From Rotaria sp. Silwood1 (Eukaryota; Rotifera; Eurotatoria; Philodinida; Philodinidae), in assembly GCA_905250075.1 (NCBI GenBank), contig CAJNOP010000027.1, forward strand, positions 942,032 through 1,006,031: 64,000 nt of DNA, written 5' to 3'. The stretch's first letter is position 1. Each line of letters begins with the position of its first letter. Under the pieces are notes generated by a model, which did not search any database, had not been told where the DNA came from, and was given only the letters and a program-made list of their open reading frames with translations. Made by a program: the position numbers and the translations under genes. Shown here one piece after another: positions 53,340 through 63,712 of this stretch.

Positions 53340-54190
53340 AATGAATTCAAAACAGATGTTTGCTAGTGGACCTTTAGACGAGTCTTGCCAATAATATTTA
53401 TCCAGTCCGGTTTCATCGGTAACCAATAATCCAAGTGTCTGAATGAGAAAATCCACTCGATCGAATGATCTTCATAACGGACCTGAGGTATCAGATTTAG
53501 ATAAAGAACGGCTCGTGCCGAGAACAGTATTTGTCTTTTCCAGCAGTAAATTTGTTGTATTTCAAATATCGAGTAAATTTCAAGTTGCTCCGAGAACATT
53601 TCTTGTTGGCTTTCTAGATCTAGACATTGATCCATAAATGGAATTCCAATTTATCGCCAAGACGGTCGCTAGATCGTCTACGAAGAAAGAGGGCATTGTT
53701 TCAAGGGCATAGTTAGCCATAGCACTGTGATATGTGATGAGTAAGCTAAGTGTTAAATTAAAACCTTGAGGATCACCTCGTTTAATTGTAGCCCATCACA
53801 ATCTTTTATCATGCTTCTCAATAATTGCCTCACAATCACTTAACCACATTCGAAGTCTGTGGATATAGGTTTGCAGGGTCTTCATTCTAATCAGTTTTCC
53901 AAAAAATCTGTGAAGTCACAATTAGTCAAAATTAAGTTAAAAGTCAACGAAGACTGTCGCAACAGGCGAACTATTCGACATGTATGATGAGATTTATTTG
54001 ATGAGTAGTAACACACTTATTTAGAGTCGACGCTCTGTACGAAAGCCTGATTGTTTATCAAGCAGAATACATCTGTCTTTTAAAACTTGTAGAAAACGAA
54101 TCGAGAAGTGAGATATGCTTTGTCTGATAAGGTACCCGTATAGCATTATTCTTAGCCAGTAATACTATTCTTACTTCTCTGAATTTTTTT
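53340..54190 (-). mobile_element. Degenerate non-LTR retrotransposon (reverse transcriptase fragment)
   Basis: On minus, from high to low coordinate, frames broken by stops retain the reverse-transcriptase motif order: LLDKQSGFR (near 54055), VATVFVDF near 53965, then KRGDPQGF, ITYHSAM, and the catalytic box FFVDDLA (53665-53690). It continues through DLESQQEMFSEQLEIYSIF to HLDYWLPMKPDWINIIGKT near 53400, matching the YLGYWL..KLGW block after RT in many non-LTR elements. The box has VDD where YADD/FADD is typical. Frameshifts and stops make it inactive. Neither end was found. Confidence 0.75.
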
Positions 54191-54400
54191 AGCATGCAGT
54201 CTTTGAAAAAGAAATAATTATATAGATGAAATACAAAAGATCAGTTATTTCGAAGTAACTTTGAATTCTGGTTTTGTTGAGAAGTTTGAATTGATATTTG
54301 ACATGATTTTATTTTCGTCTTTTATTTTATTTAGGTTTGATAATTTATAATTTACTAATAAAAATTAGAGACGTTTTATATCTTGTTGACATACTTCATC

Positions 54401-54665
54401 AGATATTAAATTATAGACAAATGACATAAAAATAAAATAGGAACAAACAAACTAAACTATTATATTTTGCTTTTCTTTTCTATTAGTCATTCCTTGATGG
54501 TGATACGGAACGTGAGAGAGTACTCGAAATAGCTAGATAAGGATCAAATTCTTGTCTGTATTACTATCAAAGACTGATTAACAGAAAAGATAAGAAAAAA
54601 TAATAGTCTAGTTTGCTTGTTCTTATTTTATTTGTATGTTATTTGTCTTTAATTTAATCTTTGAC
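54401..54665. repeat. Foldback element with ~70-bp arms
   Basis: Left arm 54401-54472 (TATTAAATTATAGACAAATG, then ACATAAAAATAAAATAGGAA, CAAACAAACTAAACTATTAT) pairs with 54593-54665 inverted (ATAATAGTCTAGTTTGCTTG, TTCTTATTTTATTTGTATG, TTATTTGTCTTTAATTTAAT). The spacer is about 120 bp with no open frame. Confidence 0.7.
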
Positions 54666-55489
54666 GGAGAATCTCATCGAGAGACCAAGCATCACTAATT
54701 CTTTTTTAATAAATTATATAGTATCAATTCTTGATGAAATATAAAAGAGAAATAACTCATATCTAATTGAGAGAATTATATAAACAATATGTGGTAAGAG
54801 CTCAAGAATATCTAGCGTTTGTCGCTTCTTTCTCGTTCGAAACAAACTTAGTGCTTCTGGATAAGTCACCATTGGAATCTGGTACGACACTATATTCCAC
54901 TGAACTGAGAGCGGATTGACATGTGAATGTGGACGTACCATAAACGGCGCCTCAAAAGAGTTTCATATTGATCCCCAGCCAAGTTTGTCATTATTTGCGA
55001 AATTTTTATCGTTCCACCAGTTGGTAATAAGAACTCCCTCAATTATTGAGGAGACAGTCCAAGAATCTCATTTTGTTTTACTAGTTTATTTTCGAATTAG
55101 TCTAGTGCTGTTATTTAGAGAAAATATTGTTTATTTTTACGCAAAAACGAGACATAAACACTTCATCCAATCGAAGAAAATAAGGAGCGTAACTTAAGTA
55201 AATCTCTTTTTCTTGAGATTAAGGCTACCTGGTCACAAAAAGTTAATATTTGTCAGAATTATCGAATCTATTATAAATCCGTTGGAAGATAACTCAAAAA
55301 CTAATCTTTTGTAAATGACATGACTTTTCATTCGGCATTCCCTTTTGTGAAACAGTTCGGTTGATTTTTGCTATCAACTGCTTGAGAAATATGTTCCTTT
55401 TGAAAAAAGTAGGAAATCTTATTCGCTTTTTCTTTACTTATTTGTTTTCATCGAGCATCGCAGAATTCCCGAAATAGCTTCATTGTACT
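54666..55489. other. Intergenic, nothing recognised
   Basis: Open frames at 54714-54941 (minus) and 54916-55197 (plus) overlap head to head and show no motif. Confidence 0.45.
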
Positions 55490-57431
55490 CAATTTCTCGT
55501 TCTTTTTTTGTATCAAAAAGCATTCCCAGATTGACAGCATGACAGAGTCTCTTCTTTTAAATTTAGCCTTGTTACTATTACATAAAACAGCACTGCTGTA
55601 ATTAGAGCGTTAATTTGTGAGAGTTTATTCCGAGTGATCGAACTTTTCTCCTGGTAAAAGGTAAGAGTTGAAGACAAAGACCTCTTTCATACTCTGTATC
55701 TTAACATGCTTTTTCAAATAAAAATAAATTGAATATATAAAATGAGGACCTACAAAGAATTTTAAATTGCCAAATAAACTGTTTTCGAGTCTTGTTTATT
55801 GAACATCTTTCTCGAACGTATGATATAGAATGAAAAGATTACCATATCTTCTGCACTACAGTTCTAATATATCATACAAATTTCGTGAAATTTGAATTTA
55901 TCTAGCTTATGATGGATTTTTACAGTGGTAGAGTCTTAAGATATTCATGATCATTTGATAGAAAAGAACTTATTCAACAAAAAATACAATAAATCTGTGT
56001 GTCTTTACATCAGAGAAAATAGTTTTTGAAAAATTTCCTTAGTGCTCAATCGATCTTGGAAAATTTCTCTCAACATCGATTTAGACTCAGAATTTACTTC
56101 AACTTCAGTCAAATGCTTCACGTAAAATTTTTATTATTCTATCATCCTTGAATATTACGTTATACTGTAATAGTATCTTAAATTAATCTCCGACAATTGA
56201 TAGAATGCAATTCAAGCATGTGCAGCGCTGATAACCTGTTCTGTTTGACAAAAGTTCATGAGTTTCACAATACGTCTCTCTCTTTAAATATCATGTGCAT
56301 TTTTTATTTCTATAAACATAAAAATAATAGTATTACGATGCAAAGCATTATATAACTATAAATAAAGTATGCTATAGAACTCATTATTTTCCAGGACATT
56401 TTGAAAAAAGCATGAAGTAAAAATAGACGTCAATGTCTACGGCCTTTCATTGCAAGAAGTTGCGAAATCTTTGCGAAGTAAACTCATTTTATGTCAGGCT
56501 ATAACTAATTAGAGGAAGCGTTCATGTGAAGAATGAAGATATGAAATCAATGCTATATTTGTAAAAGAATGAAAACGATAAGAATAACTAGTAGAGAAAC
56601 TCAGGTTCTCGTCCGTAACGTAAGACACAACAATTTGAATCTTATGATTGTTGTCAATCTAACGAGTGAACGTTTCCACTGTGTCTTACTTTTATTTTTC
56701 AAATATCCTATGATTTCCTTTTACACATTTATAACATGTGTTCAGTGTTCTTATTAACACTTTTTTTATCAAAATATTCTCATGGCAGATTGATACGTGT
56801 TTTTCTTGTTTTTGACTTAATGTATGAACATTCTAAAAATATTTAAGCGATAGAATTGATGCATGTTTAATTGTTCATTCAAGTCTGAGAAAGTATGTCG
56901 TTGCATCACGATTGATATTCATTTGATTTTTCATGCATTCATTATTAATACAAATTTACATTGAATAGATTCATGCTTTATTCATTATTTAACATATGAA
57001 GTTCATTATCTGTTAATATTGCATCTCGTGATCTAGTTTTATTCTATCAACGAGTATTAATTATACTATAATTATGATAGCTTTCGTCTAGATTTTTTTT
57101 ACAACTCATACTAAAAAAAAGATAATTTAAAGCTTGAATAAACGGACAATTTAAGATGGATGTCATTTCCAAAGTTATATTTTCATTCATATTCATTTCA
57201 GAGAATGACTAGCAACAATAGCTTTAACGGTAATGATGATAATGATGATGCATTTCATGAATCCGAAACACCCATACCTCGTCCAATTCGATTTTGGCTT
57301 TTATTATTATTTGATATTCCATCAATCATTTGTTCTTTGTTTTTACTTTTTCATCTTTTCATTAACAAGAATTTACGATCACAATTAGTAAATCATGCTA
57401 TGATTGTATTACTCATCATTGGATTAATCAT
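55490..57431 (+). repeat. Segmental duplication B, copy 2, truncated by gap
   Basis: Diverged copy of 48130-50170 ending exactly at the N run. Flanking similarity is moderate, but the last ~190 bp before the gap differ from copy 1 at only about three sites. Confidence 0.8.
57205..57431 (+). CDS. 5' part of a receptor nearly identical to the one at 49944, cut by gap
   Basis: 75 codons are visible, from MTSNNSFNGNDDNDD through TM1 and the start of TM2 (LLIIGLI), when the 100-N gap begins. Differences from the 49944 protein are mostly in the acidic N-terminus, plus one Phe/Leu change in TM1. The same acceptor-like TTCATTTCAG|AGA precedes the ATG. A frame that runs 15 codons upstream to 57160 is less likely, since the 49944 gene has no equivalent. 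After the gap the rest of this receptor is not recognisable, so the gene may be intact inside the gap, truncated, or misassembled. Confidence 0.75.
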
Positions 57432-57531
57432 NNNNNNNNNNNNNNNNNNNNNNNNNNNNNNNNNNNNNNNNNNNNNNNNNNNNNNNNNNNNNNNNNNNNN
57501 NNNNNNNNNNNNNNNNNNNNNNNNNNNNNNN
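57432..57531. other. Assembly gap, 100 N
   Basis: Placeholder-length run of Ns inside a receptor coding region. The right-hand sequence does not continue the receptor. Confidence 0.99.
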
Positions 57532-57642
57532 TTCATATGCATATATTGAATCAATTCTTGACACTTGATCTAAACTGTGAAAAACAAACTCACCTCTACT
57601 AATGTACTCATTATAATCAATTGCGAATTAATCGGAAATAAA

Positions 57643-58243
57643 AATGACGACAAATAGTAATCATAAAAATTCTAATTACGTTGCACTATCCTCTAATACT
57701 TACATAGCATGAGCAAGTTGATCATAGGTATTCATCGGTCCTAGCAGCAGGTCTCATTGAATGACTGTTTGATATGACAACAATTGCATTGATTAGTTTT
57801 ATTAATATAATATTCTATCTGTCTCGTTAACTTCAAAGTCTATCCGTATATCAATCCTATTTATAAGGTGCCTCTATTTAACATTATATCAAGTTCGTGA
57901 TAAAACATGTATTTGGTTATTAAGCAAAAAAAGACTCAACAAAAAAATTAGCACACTTAGAAATCATGAATCAAAAAATAATGAAAACAAAACTATTGAT
58001 TAGTTGATTATTATACAAAGTTATTCTGATTCCCATCATGAATTATTTAGACTTCATTCTATATATTCATTTGTATATTCGAACGATTACAGTGTCTGTT
58101 AATCTATGTAATATCATGCATACATTTAAGGTGCATGTTATCAACATCGAATTAGTATTAATCAAATTGAAATTCAGTCTTAAAAAGAAATTATTAATAT
58201 TTGACATTATTTTATCTGTATTATCTAATTCATGCATGATTTA
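57643..58243 (+). pseudogene. Possible receptor fossil downstream of the gap
   Basis: Interrupted frames give a polar start (MTTNSNHKNSNYVALSSN), then a TM1-like TIALISFINIIFYLSR, then CLYLTLYQVRDK in another frame, similar in layout to the TM1-TM2 region of the receptor at 42124 (LNIIVFLSLRTF..FYLTVMS). Stops and shifts throughout. Weak; may be chance in AT-rich DNA. Confidence 0.25.
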
Positions 58244-58607
58244 ATATGTCACAAACGTTAAACATAAACATGATCAGTTTAAGATCAGTAACATACAGTA
58301 TTTCATTTGATGTTAGATAGAGACATTATCATCTGCTCATGATAGGAGAGCATGAGATTTGAAAAAAAATATTAAACAATCAAATGATTATTGAATATTT
58401 TCTCAATACAGTCAACCACTTTAAAAAGAAAAGAAGGAAAAGTCAAACCGTTGTCCATATTATTGAGTTACAAAGATGATTAAAATCAGACTATTTAAAA
58501 ATCACGTCAATTAAATCTTTTAAGAAGTCTTGTCAATCTTTATTCTATAATCGGATTATCATAATTATTTATTAGATAAGTGAAAAAAAAAACTCATATT
58601 ATTAAAA

Positions 58608-59506
58608 CTAAGCAACAATAATGTCTTCAGCAGAGACAAGATCTTCCAAAGCAAGATCATATCGTGTTACTTCTTTAGCTGAACCATTGGCAATACCAAC
58701 ATATTTCTTCGGTAATGATGTCTCAGGAAATGTTTCGACTTCTCCAATTTCATGAACAAAATTAATACCTTGAAGAACACGACCAAATACAACATGATGT
58801 CCATCAAGCCAACGAGCAGGAACTAAAGTAATAAACCATTGAGAACCATTTGTATCTTTTCCATAACTTGAGAAAACAGAAAACATAATTAAAATATTAA
58901 TAAAAATAAAACATTGTGAAGGATTTTTTTGTTCTGTAATACTTACTTTGCCATTGAAACCCATCCAGCTGATTTATGACTAAGACGAAAATTTTCATCA
59001 ACAAATTTTGGTCCATAAATACTTAAACCTAAAAATATAAATTTTTCTTTCAATTTCTTCTTTATTTTAAAATCTTCATACTTACTTCCTGTACCATCAC
59101 GATTAATAAAATCACCTGTTTGAATACAAAAATCTTTTACAATACGATGAAATGGTACATCATTATATGTAAAATTCATCTAGAAATATAAAAAATTCAT
59201 ACAGAAAAAATAAATTTTTATTAATATGTATCTTTATCTTACATTGCTTCGAACAATTCCATTTGTAATTGTAACAAAATTTAAAACAGTCATTGGAACA
59301 ATATTACCAAAAAGTCCAATAACAACACGTCCTTGTGATAAAATTTCATTGGTATGAACATTTTCTTTAATAACAATATCAAATACAGCTTCATGAGTTA
59401 TTGTATAGCGTGTTGGAACACTTGAATCAGGTAAATCACTAACAGTTTCTTTTGATGAACAGAAAGAAACTGTAACAATAAAGAGAATAATATACTTGAT
59501 CATCAT
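58608..59506 (-). CDS. PPIB: Cyclophilin B-type peptidyl-prolyl cis-trans isomerase, secretory pathway
   Basis: Catalyses prolyl isomerisation during protein folding in the ER. Four exons: 59506-59243, 59179-59086, 59028-58947, 58866-58608, giving 232 residues. The N-terminus [18 protein letters not shown] is a typical signal peptide; starting at the upstream in-frame Met (59581) would bury it, so 59506 is preferred. Cyclophilin core: [15 protein letters not shown] (catalytic Arg and the FxxQ pair), [41 protein letters not shown] and [13 protein letters not shown] (the Trp linked to cyclosporin binding). SQWF replaces the usual SQFF. The C-terminus (SAEDIIVA) lacks both a KDEL-type signal and the basic tail of vertebrate cyclophilin B, so secretion rather than ER retention is possible. 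Confidence 0.94.
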
Positions 59507-59676
59507 GATGAAAATTGTGTGTGATATTCTATGATTTTTAACGTGATTTTTATATGTCGATTTTTTTGACCACATTTGCAAGTCAAATATGAAGATCTAT
59601 GACCAGCTGTGACAATATGTTTTTACGTGGCTTTTATGCCACGTCATCACAAGGACAATATTGTTCAAGGTAAAAT

Positions 59677-60402
59677 TCACATAGGCCAACCATTTTTAGA
59701 TTTATTTTCATATATAATTGACCATTGAAAATAATATCCTATTAAGACTATTGTTATAAACCAAAGAAAAAGTGTTCGAACAAGATTAAAGATTTTAAAT
59801 TTTTCTTTCGAATAATGATCATTAAAATTATTATTATTATTTATTGAGTATTGTTTTCTATGTTCAAAATTTGAATTTATATGAATTAATAAAAATTTAA
59901 TTTTTTCATTTAATTTTTTTAAATTTGTTAATAAATCAATACGTATATAAACAAATCGATTCATTAATTCTAAATTTGTACATGAACGATGATATTGTAT
60001 ACATAATGAACATGTTATAGTTAATTTATGTAAATAATAAAAAATATCTTTATAATATTTTTTATGATGATGAAAAAAATAATTTAAATGATTTAAATCT
60101 TCTTGAAAATCATTTATTATATCATTTGAATAATTTAAAGTAAAACGTTTACGTGAAAGATAATTAAAAATATTTGAATAAATTTTAAAAAAATAATTTT
60201 TATAATAAATATTTAAATCTTTATTTACAATAGTTAAATGATCAATAATAGAGAAATATTTTATTGATGGTTTATGATATGATGAAGATAATTTTGAAAG
60301 TTGATATTCAAATTTATATAATTGATTTAAAAATATACATGCTTCAATACATAAATGAACAATTTTCGAAAGACAACAATTTAAATCATCCATAGAAAAC
60401 AT
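59677..60402 (-). CDS. Orphan single-exon protein with one C-terminal membrane segment
   Basis: 241 residues starting MFSMDDLNCCLSKIVHL; a start at the second Met (60393) is equally possible. The body is predicted helical and rich in Tyr, Asn, His, Lys and Leu, with Cys near the start and a CSLCIQYHRSC cluster near 131-141. A hydrophobic segment at ~211-231 (TLFLWFITIVLIGYYFQWSI) is followed by a ~10-residue polar tail, the layout of a tail-anchored protein facing the cytosol. An Asn run lies at about 189-192. It ends 170 bp upstream of PPIB on the same strand. Length and absence of stops in AT-rich DNA argue that it is real, but no family is recognised. Confidence 0.7.
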   Translation of the reverse strand: MFSMDDLNCCLSKIVHLCIEACIFLNQLYKFEYQLSKLSSSYHKPSIKYFSIIDHLTIVNKDLNIYYKNYFFKIYSNIFNYLSRKRFTLNYSNDIINDFQEDLNHLNYFFHHHKKYYKDIFYYLHKLTITCSLCIQYHRSCTNLELMNRFVYIRIDLLTNLKKLNEKIKFLLIHINSNFEHRKQYSINNNNNFNDHYSKEKFKIFNLVRTLFLWFITIVLIGYYFQWSIIYENKSKNGWPM

Positions 60403-60545
60403 ATAAACGATAGTTTATCTGGCGCTTGGATTTATAATTAGAAACTATATGACGAATGCGTCTATAAATACAACTGAAACTAAGTTTTTTAATTTTAGGT
60501 CTTTTCGTATATCTTCAAAATATATGTAAAAAATTCAGAACAAAG

Positions 60546-60944
60546 ATGGAAGTAAACTTCATTATCATAACTACAATCTTACTGATAATCGCATGTCATC
60601 AAATTCTAAAAGCATCTTATTGTAAGATTTAATATTTATCTGATTACATAGGATGCTACTGTAACTCTTAGTTGATTCTTATTATAAGATTTTTGAAAAA
60701 TATGATGATCGGAATCTCGTAAGATCTTAATTTTAGATATCTCTTATATAATTAGTTTTGTGCATTTAAATAAGTTCTAATTTAGACACTATCCTTTTAA
60801 CATTGAAAATATCTGTTCTATGTAATGATGTTGATCTGCTAAAAATGATTCCACAACTAATTTAATGAATTTGATTAGATAGAAAGCGGTTTTCTTTTGT
60901 TTCAATTGTGTATTCCAGATCATTTTAATGAGCAAATTCAATAA
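60546..60944 (+). CDS. Candidate tiny secreted peptide gene (33 residues)
   Basis: Exon 1 (60546-60621) encodes a signal-peptide-like start, MEVNFIIITTILLIIACHQI, then LKASY, and meets a consensus donor GTAAGAT. An acceptor TATTCCAG at 60918 leads in frame to YHFNEQIQ and stop at 60944, with AATAAA overlapping the stop. The 297-bp intron is longer than usual here, so a different downstream exon is possible. It diverges from the tail-anchored gene with 143 bp between starts. No homologue recognised. Confidence 0.35.
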
Positions 60945-62576
60945 AAAAAAAATGTTCATACTTTTTTAAGGGCTTATTCGTGTTTTCATTTAGTTTTTAT
61001 AATTTTTATACATAAATATACCTATACAAGTAAAGCTAAAAGACTTTCTTAAGAAAACAAGATGATAGAAGCCGAAAATCTGATACATGACGTTGCGATG
61101 GGAGGAGATTTTTCTTTTGATAGATTGTAAAATTCTATGAATTTGCATCCGATTGAGCCGCAACAAGTCCAACAATCAGAGTCGTGATAAATCTGATGAA
61201 TTCAATCTGACCGTGATAATTTAGCATAGTGACGGAACAGTTTTTCGAAGGATTTCTGGACATCTCTGCCTCTTAGAAACTCTATACTATCATGTATGAA
61301 TCATAAAAGATATTATAATAGGCTTGTTTGACCTATGTTAGATGTGAACCATTAGACTGCAACTATTTATAACCTAGAAATAGAATAAGTTCACCATGTT
61401 TTAATAGCTACTAATCTATGTATATAATTTTCAATATAATAGATTAACATGACTTATTTGTTTTGATACATAAATGAAATCGAAAAGATTGAAAACTAAC
61501 TAAACAAAAAGACACTTCTTTAATCGTTTCAGGACGAATTCCTTTTTCAATTGACAAGAAACTCTTCAATCAATTTACTATATTTGACTCAAAATGATTA
61601 AACAACTTCGCTCATTTTTTAAACAGAATACTAATTTGCAAGTAAAACATTCGATGTATCGACTAACTTGTACCGTCGAAGGTTCATTCATAAAAAGACT
61701 TCGACAAGAATACTAAGCAATTTAACTGTGATAACATATCTTGAATGGAGATGTAGGCTGATAGGAGAAGTAATTGTCGTCGCGACATGAAAAACAAAAT
61801 AGATACTAGATTCTTGAAAGTTTTCGACTTTGACAATCTATTGTTAGAAAATTTCCTCTTGTTTTTATTTCAAAATTTCAAGATATTAAGAAAATTATTG
61901 GGAAGAAAACATTGCCATATCTCAGTTACTGACCAATTCATCGACTTACACATCTAACTCTAAGCTAACTGAGTGCATAACAAACTCAAGAATAACATTA
62001 CTTCGTTAATGCGAAGCGGATATACCAATAGAGAAATGAGAATCTTCTCGAATATGCTCGAAAGACCAGAAAGATATCATGATGTCACTACACTGTAACA
62101 TAAAGAAAAAGGAACATTTGAAAAGAATCTATACAACAGGATGAAAGAAGGAAAACATATTCATGAAATAAAAAATAAAGCAATAAATAACCTTTACAAT
62201 TCCACAGATCTAACATTTTAATATAAATAAAACGTTTTCTTATCCAATGAAAAATCAGATGATGCAACATATGTACGATTATTCAAAAAGAATTAAATTG
62301 CATTTATTTTAGCTAAGAACAACAAATTATTTCGAGATTAGATTTTCAAGTTTCGTTTTTTAAATTTTATTGGACTAATAAGGAAAAAAAAAGTTACAAA
62401 ATCATTTCGACCGAAAAAACAATCGAATGCAACGTTGGAAATAGAATAATAATGTAGGGAAGGACAATGACAGCTGCTTCACATATTCTATTTTGTTGAT
62501 GTTTAGAGTGTTGCTGAAAATAAGAAAAAAAACAAAAAGGAAATGAATAATTAATAGAAAAATTAATCGAATTCAA
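60945..62576. other. Intergenic, nothing recognised
   Basis: AT-rich with minor open frames on minus (60990-61175, 62088-62270) lacking motifs. Should contain the CHCHD2 3' end at its right edge. Confidence 0.5.
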
Positions 62577-63208
62577 TCACAAACCATTGGCGCCTTGAAA
62601 ACGTTGACATTCCTTTACAAGAAGAATAAAGAAACATAGTTTATAATATTATCAAAAATAAAAATTCTTTTCTTCCTTACTTTTAATGCTTCCCAAAAGC
62701 CTTGACATTGTGATGAATCGCCATTAGCTTGGTCAAGACATTTCATAAATTCTTTTTGATATAAATTACATCGTTCAACAGTATATCGTTCATTTGGTGT
62801 TTGATATAATGTTTGAGCATTTGGACCGGCTGTTTCTTGTGTAGCAACTGGTTGATCATTACCACGAGATCCACCTAATAAATCATAAAGAAAACAGTAA
62901 AATTGAAAGTTTTCTTTTTTTTTTAAATTTATTTACCAGTAATTGCAGCACCGAGGGTGTGTCCAACGGCTGAACCGATGGCAACACCACCAGCTGTAGC
63001 AGCCATTTGTCCAAATAAACCAGGTTGACGACCTTGTGGAGCCATCATTGGAGCTGGTGCAGCTGGAGGTGGACGTGCAATAGCACGAGGTGGAGGTGGA
63101 GGAGGAGCTCTAAAAAGAATAAATTTTAATAAATAATAAAAATAATTAAATATATGTATACCGAGAAGGAGACGATGAACGCATTCCACCACCAGATCGA
63201 CGAGGCAT
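62577..63208 (-). CDS. CHCHD2: Twin CX9C protein CHCHD2/CHCHD10
   Basis: Mitochondrial intermembrane-space protein that in vertebrates supports cristae organisation and respiratory-chain function. Four exons: 63208-63162, 63109-62937, 62874-62681, 62612-62577; 149 residues, against 151 in human CHCHD2. The start [16 protein letters not shown] matches the basic N-terminus (MPRGSRSR in human), followed by a Pro/Ala-rich stretch ([19 protein letters not shown]) and the family block [20 protein letters not shown] plus GAAITGG. The CHCH domain has two exact CX9C pairs, [11 protein letters not shown] and [11 protein letters not shown], the second spanning the last intron. It ends FQGANGL, like RLANGLA in human. 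CHCHD2 and CHCHD10 diverged in vertebrates, so the symbol marks the shared family. Confidence 0.94.
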
Positions 63209-63712
63209 ATTTATTTTATATGAATTGAATTATAAATAAAGAAAAATCTATAAAATTCATAAGAAAGTATTGATTATTTATATATACAAATTTGTCTGTA
63301 CGAATCACATGAGAAAAAAAATTAAAAATAATAATGTAAGTGTGAAAAACAGAATATGAATGGTTATATAAGAAGAAGACAATTTTCCTGACTCATGTAT
63401 ATATCCGATCTGAATTATCCATCCATAATGTTGTACTTCTATTTGTTTATTTACCAGAATGTTCTTTACCCTGATTTTTATGTTTAGAAAATTCTTCTTA
63501 TAATTATATTTAAAATTAAATAAAAAAAAAAAAGAAAAAATTTTGTTTTAAAAAAATTTCAATGATTCTATATAGATTTTTTTCCAAGATAATTTTTTTA
63601 TTAAAGAGGCAAACATATCAAATATGATTGGCTAAAATTTTTAATCGATAATAAAACTTAACCACCAAAAAAATAAAAACTTTTATTCACAATAGAATTC
63701 AAAAAAACGAAA
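63209..63712. promoter_or_regulatory. Divergent spacer between CHCHD2 and the last gene
   Basis: 504 bp of AT-rich sequence between two starts pointing away from each other. Long A and T runs at 63520-63600. Presumed to hold both promoters; no specific element identified. Confidence 0.45.

Noticed and set aside
54714..55197. Head-to-head frames of 75 and 93 codons
   Set aside because: They overlap each other on opposite strands and show no motif.
59507..59581. Upstream in-frame start for PPIB
   Set aside because: It would put ~25 polar and basic residues ahead of the signal peptide; the internal Met-Met start fits a secretory precursor better.
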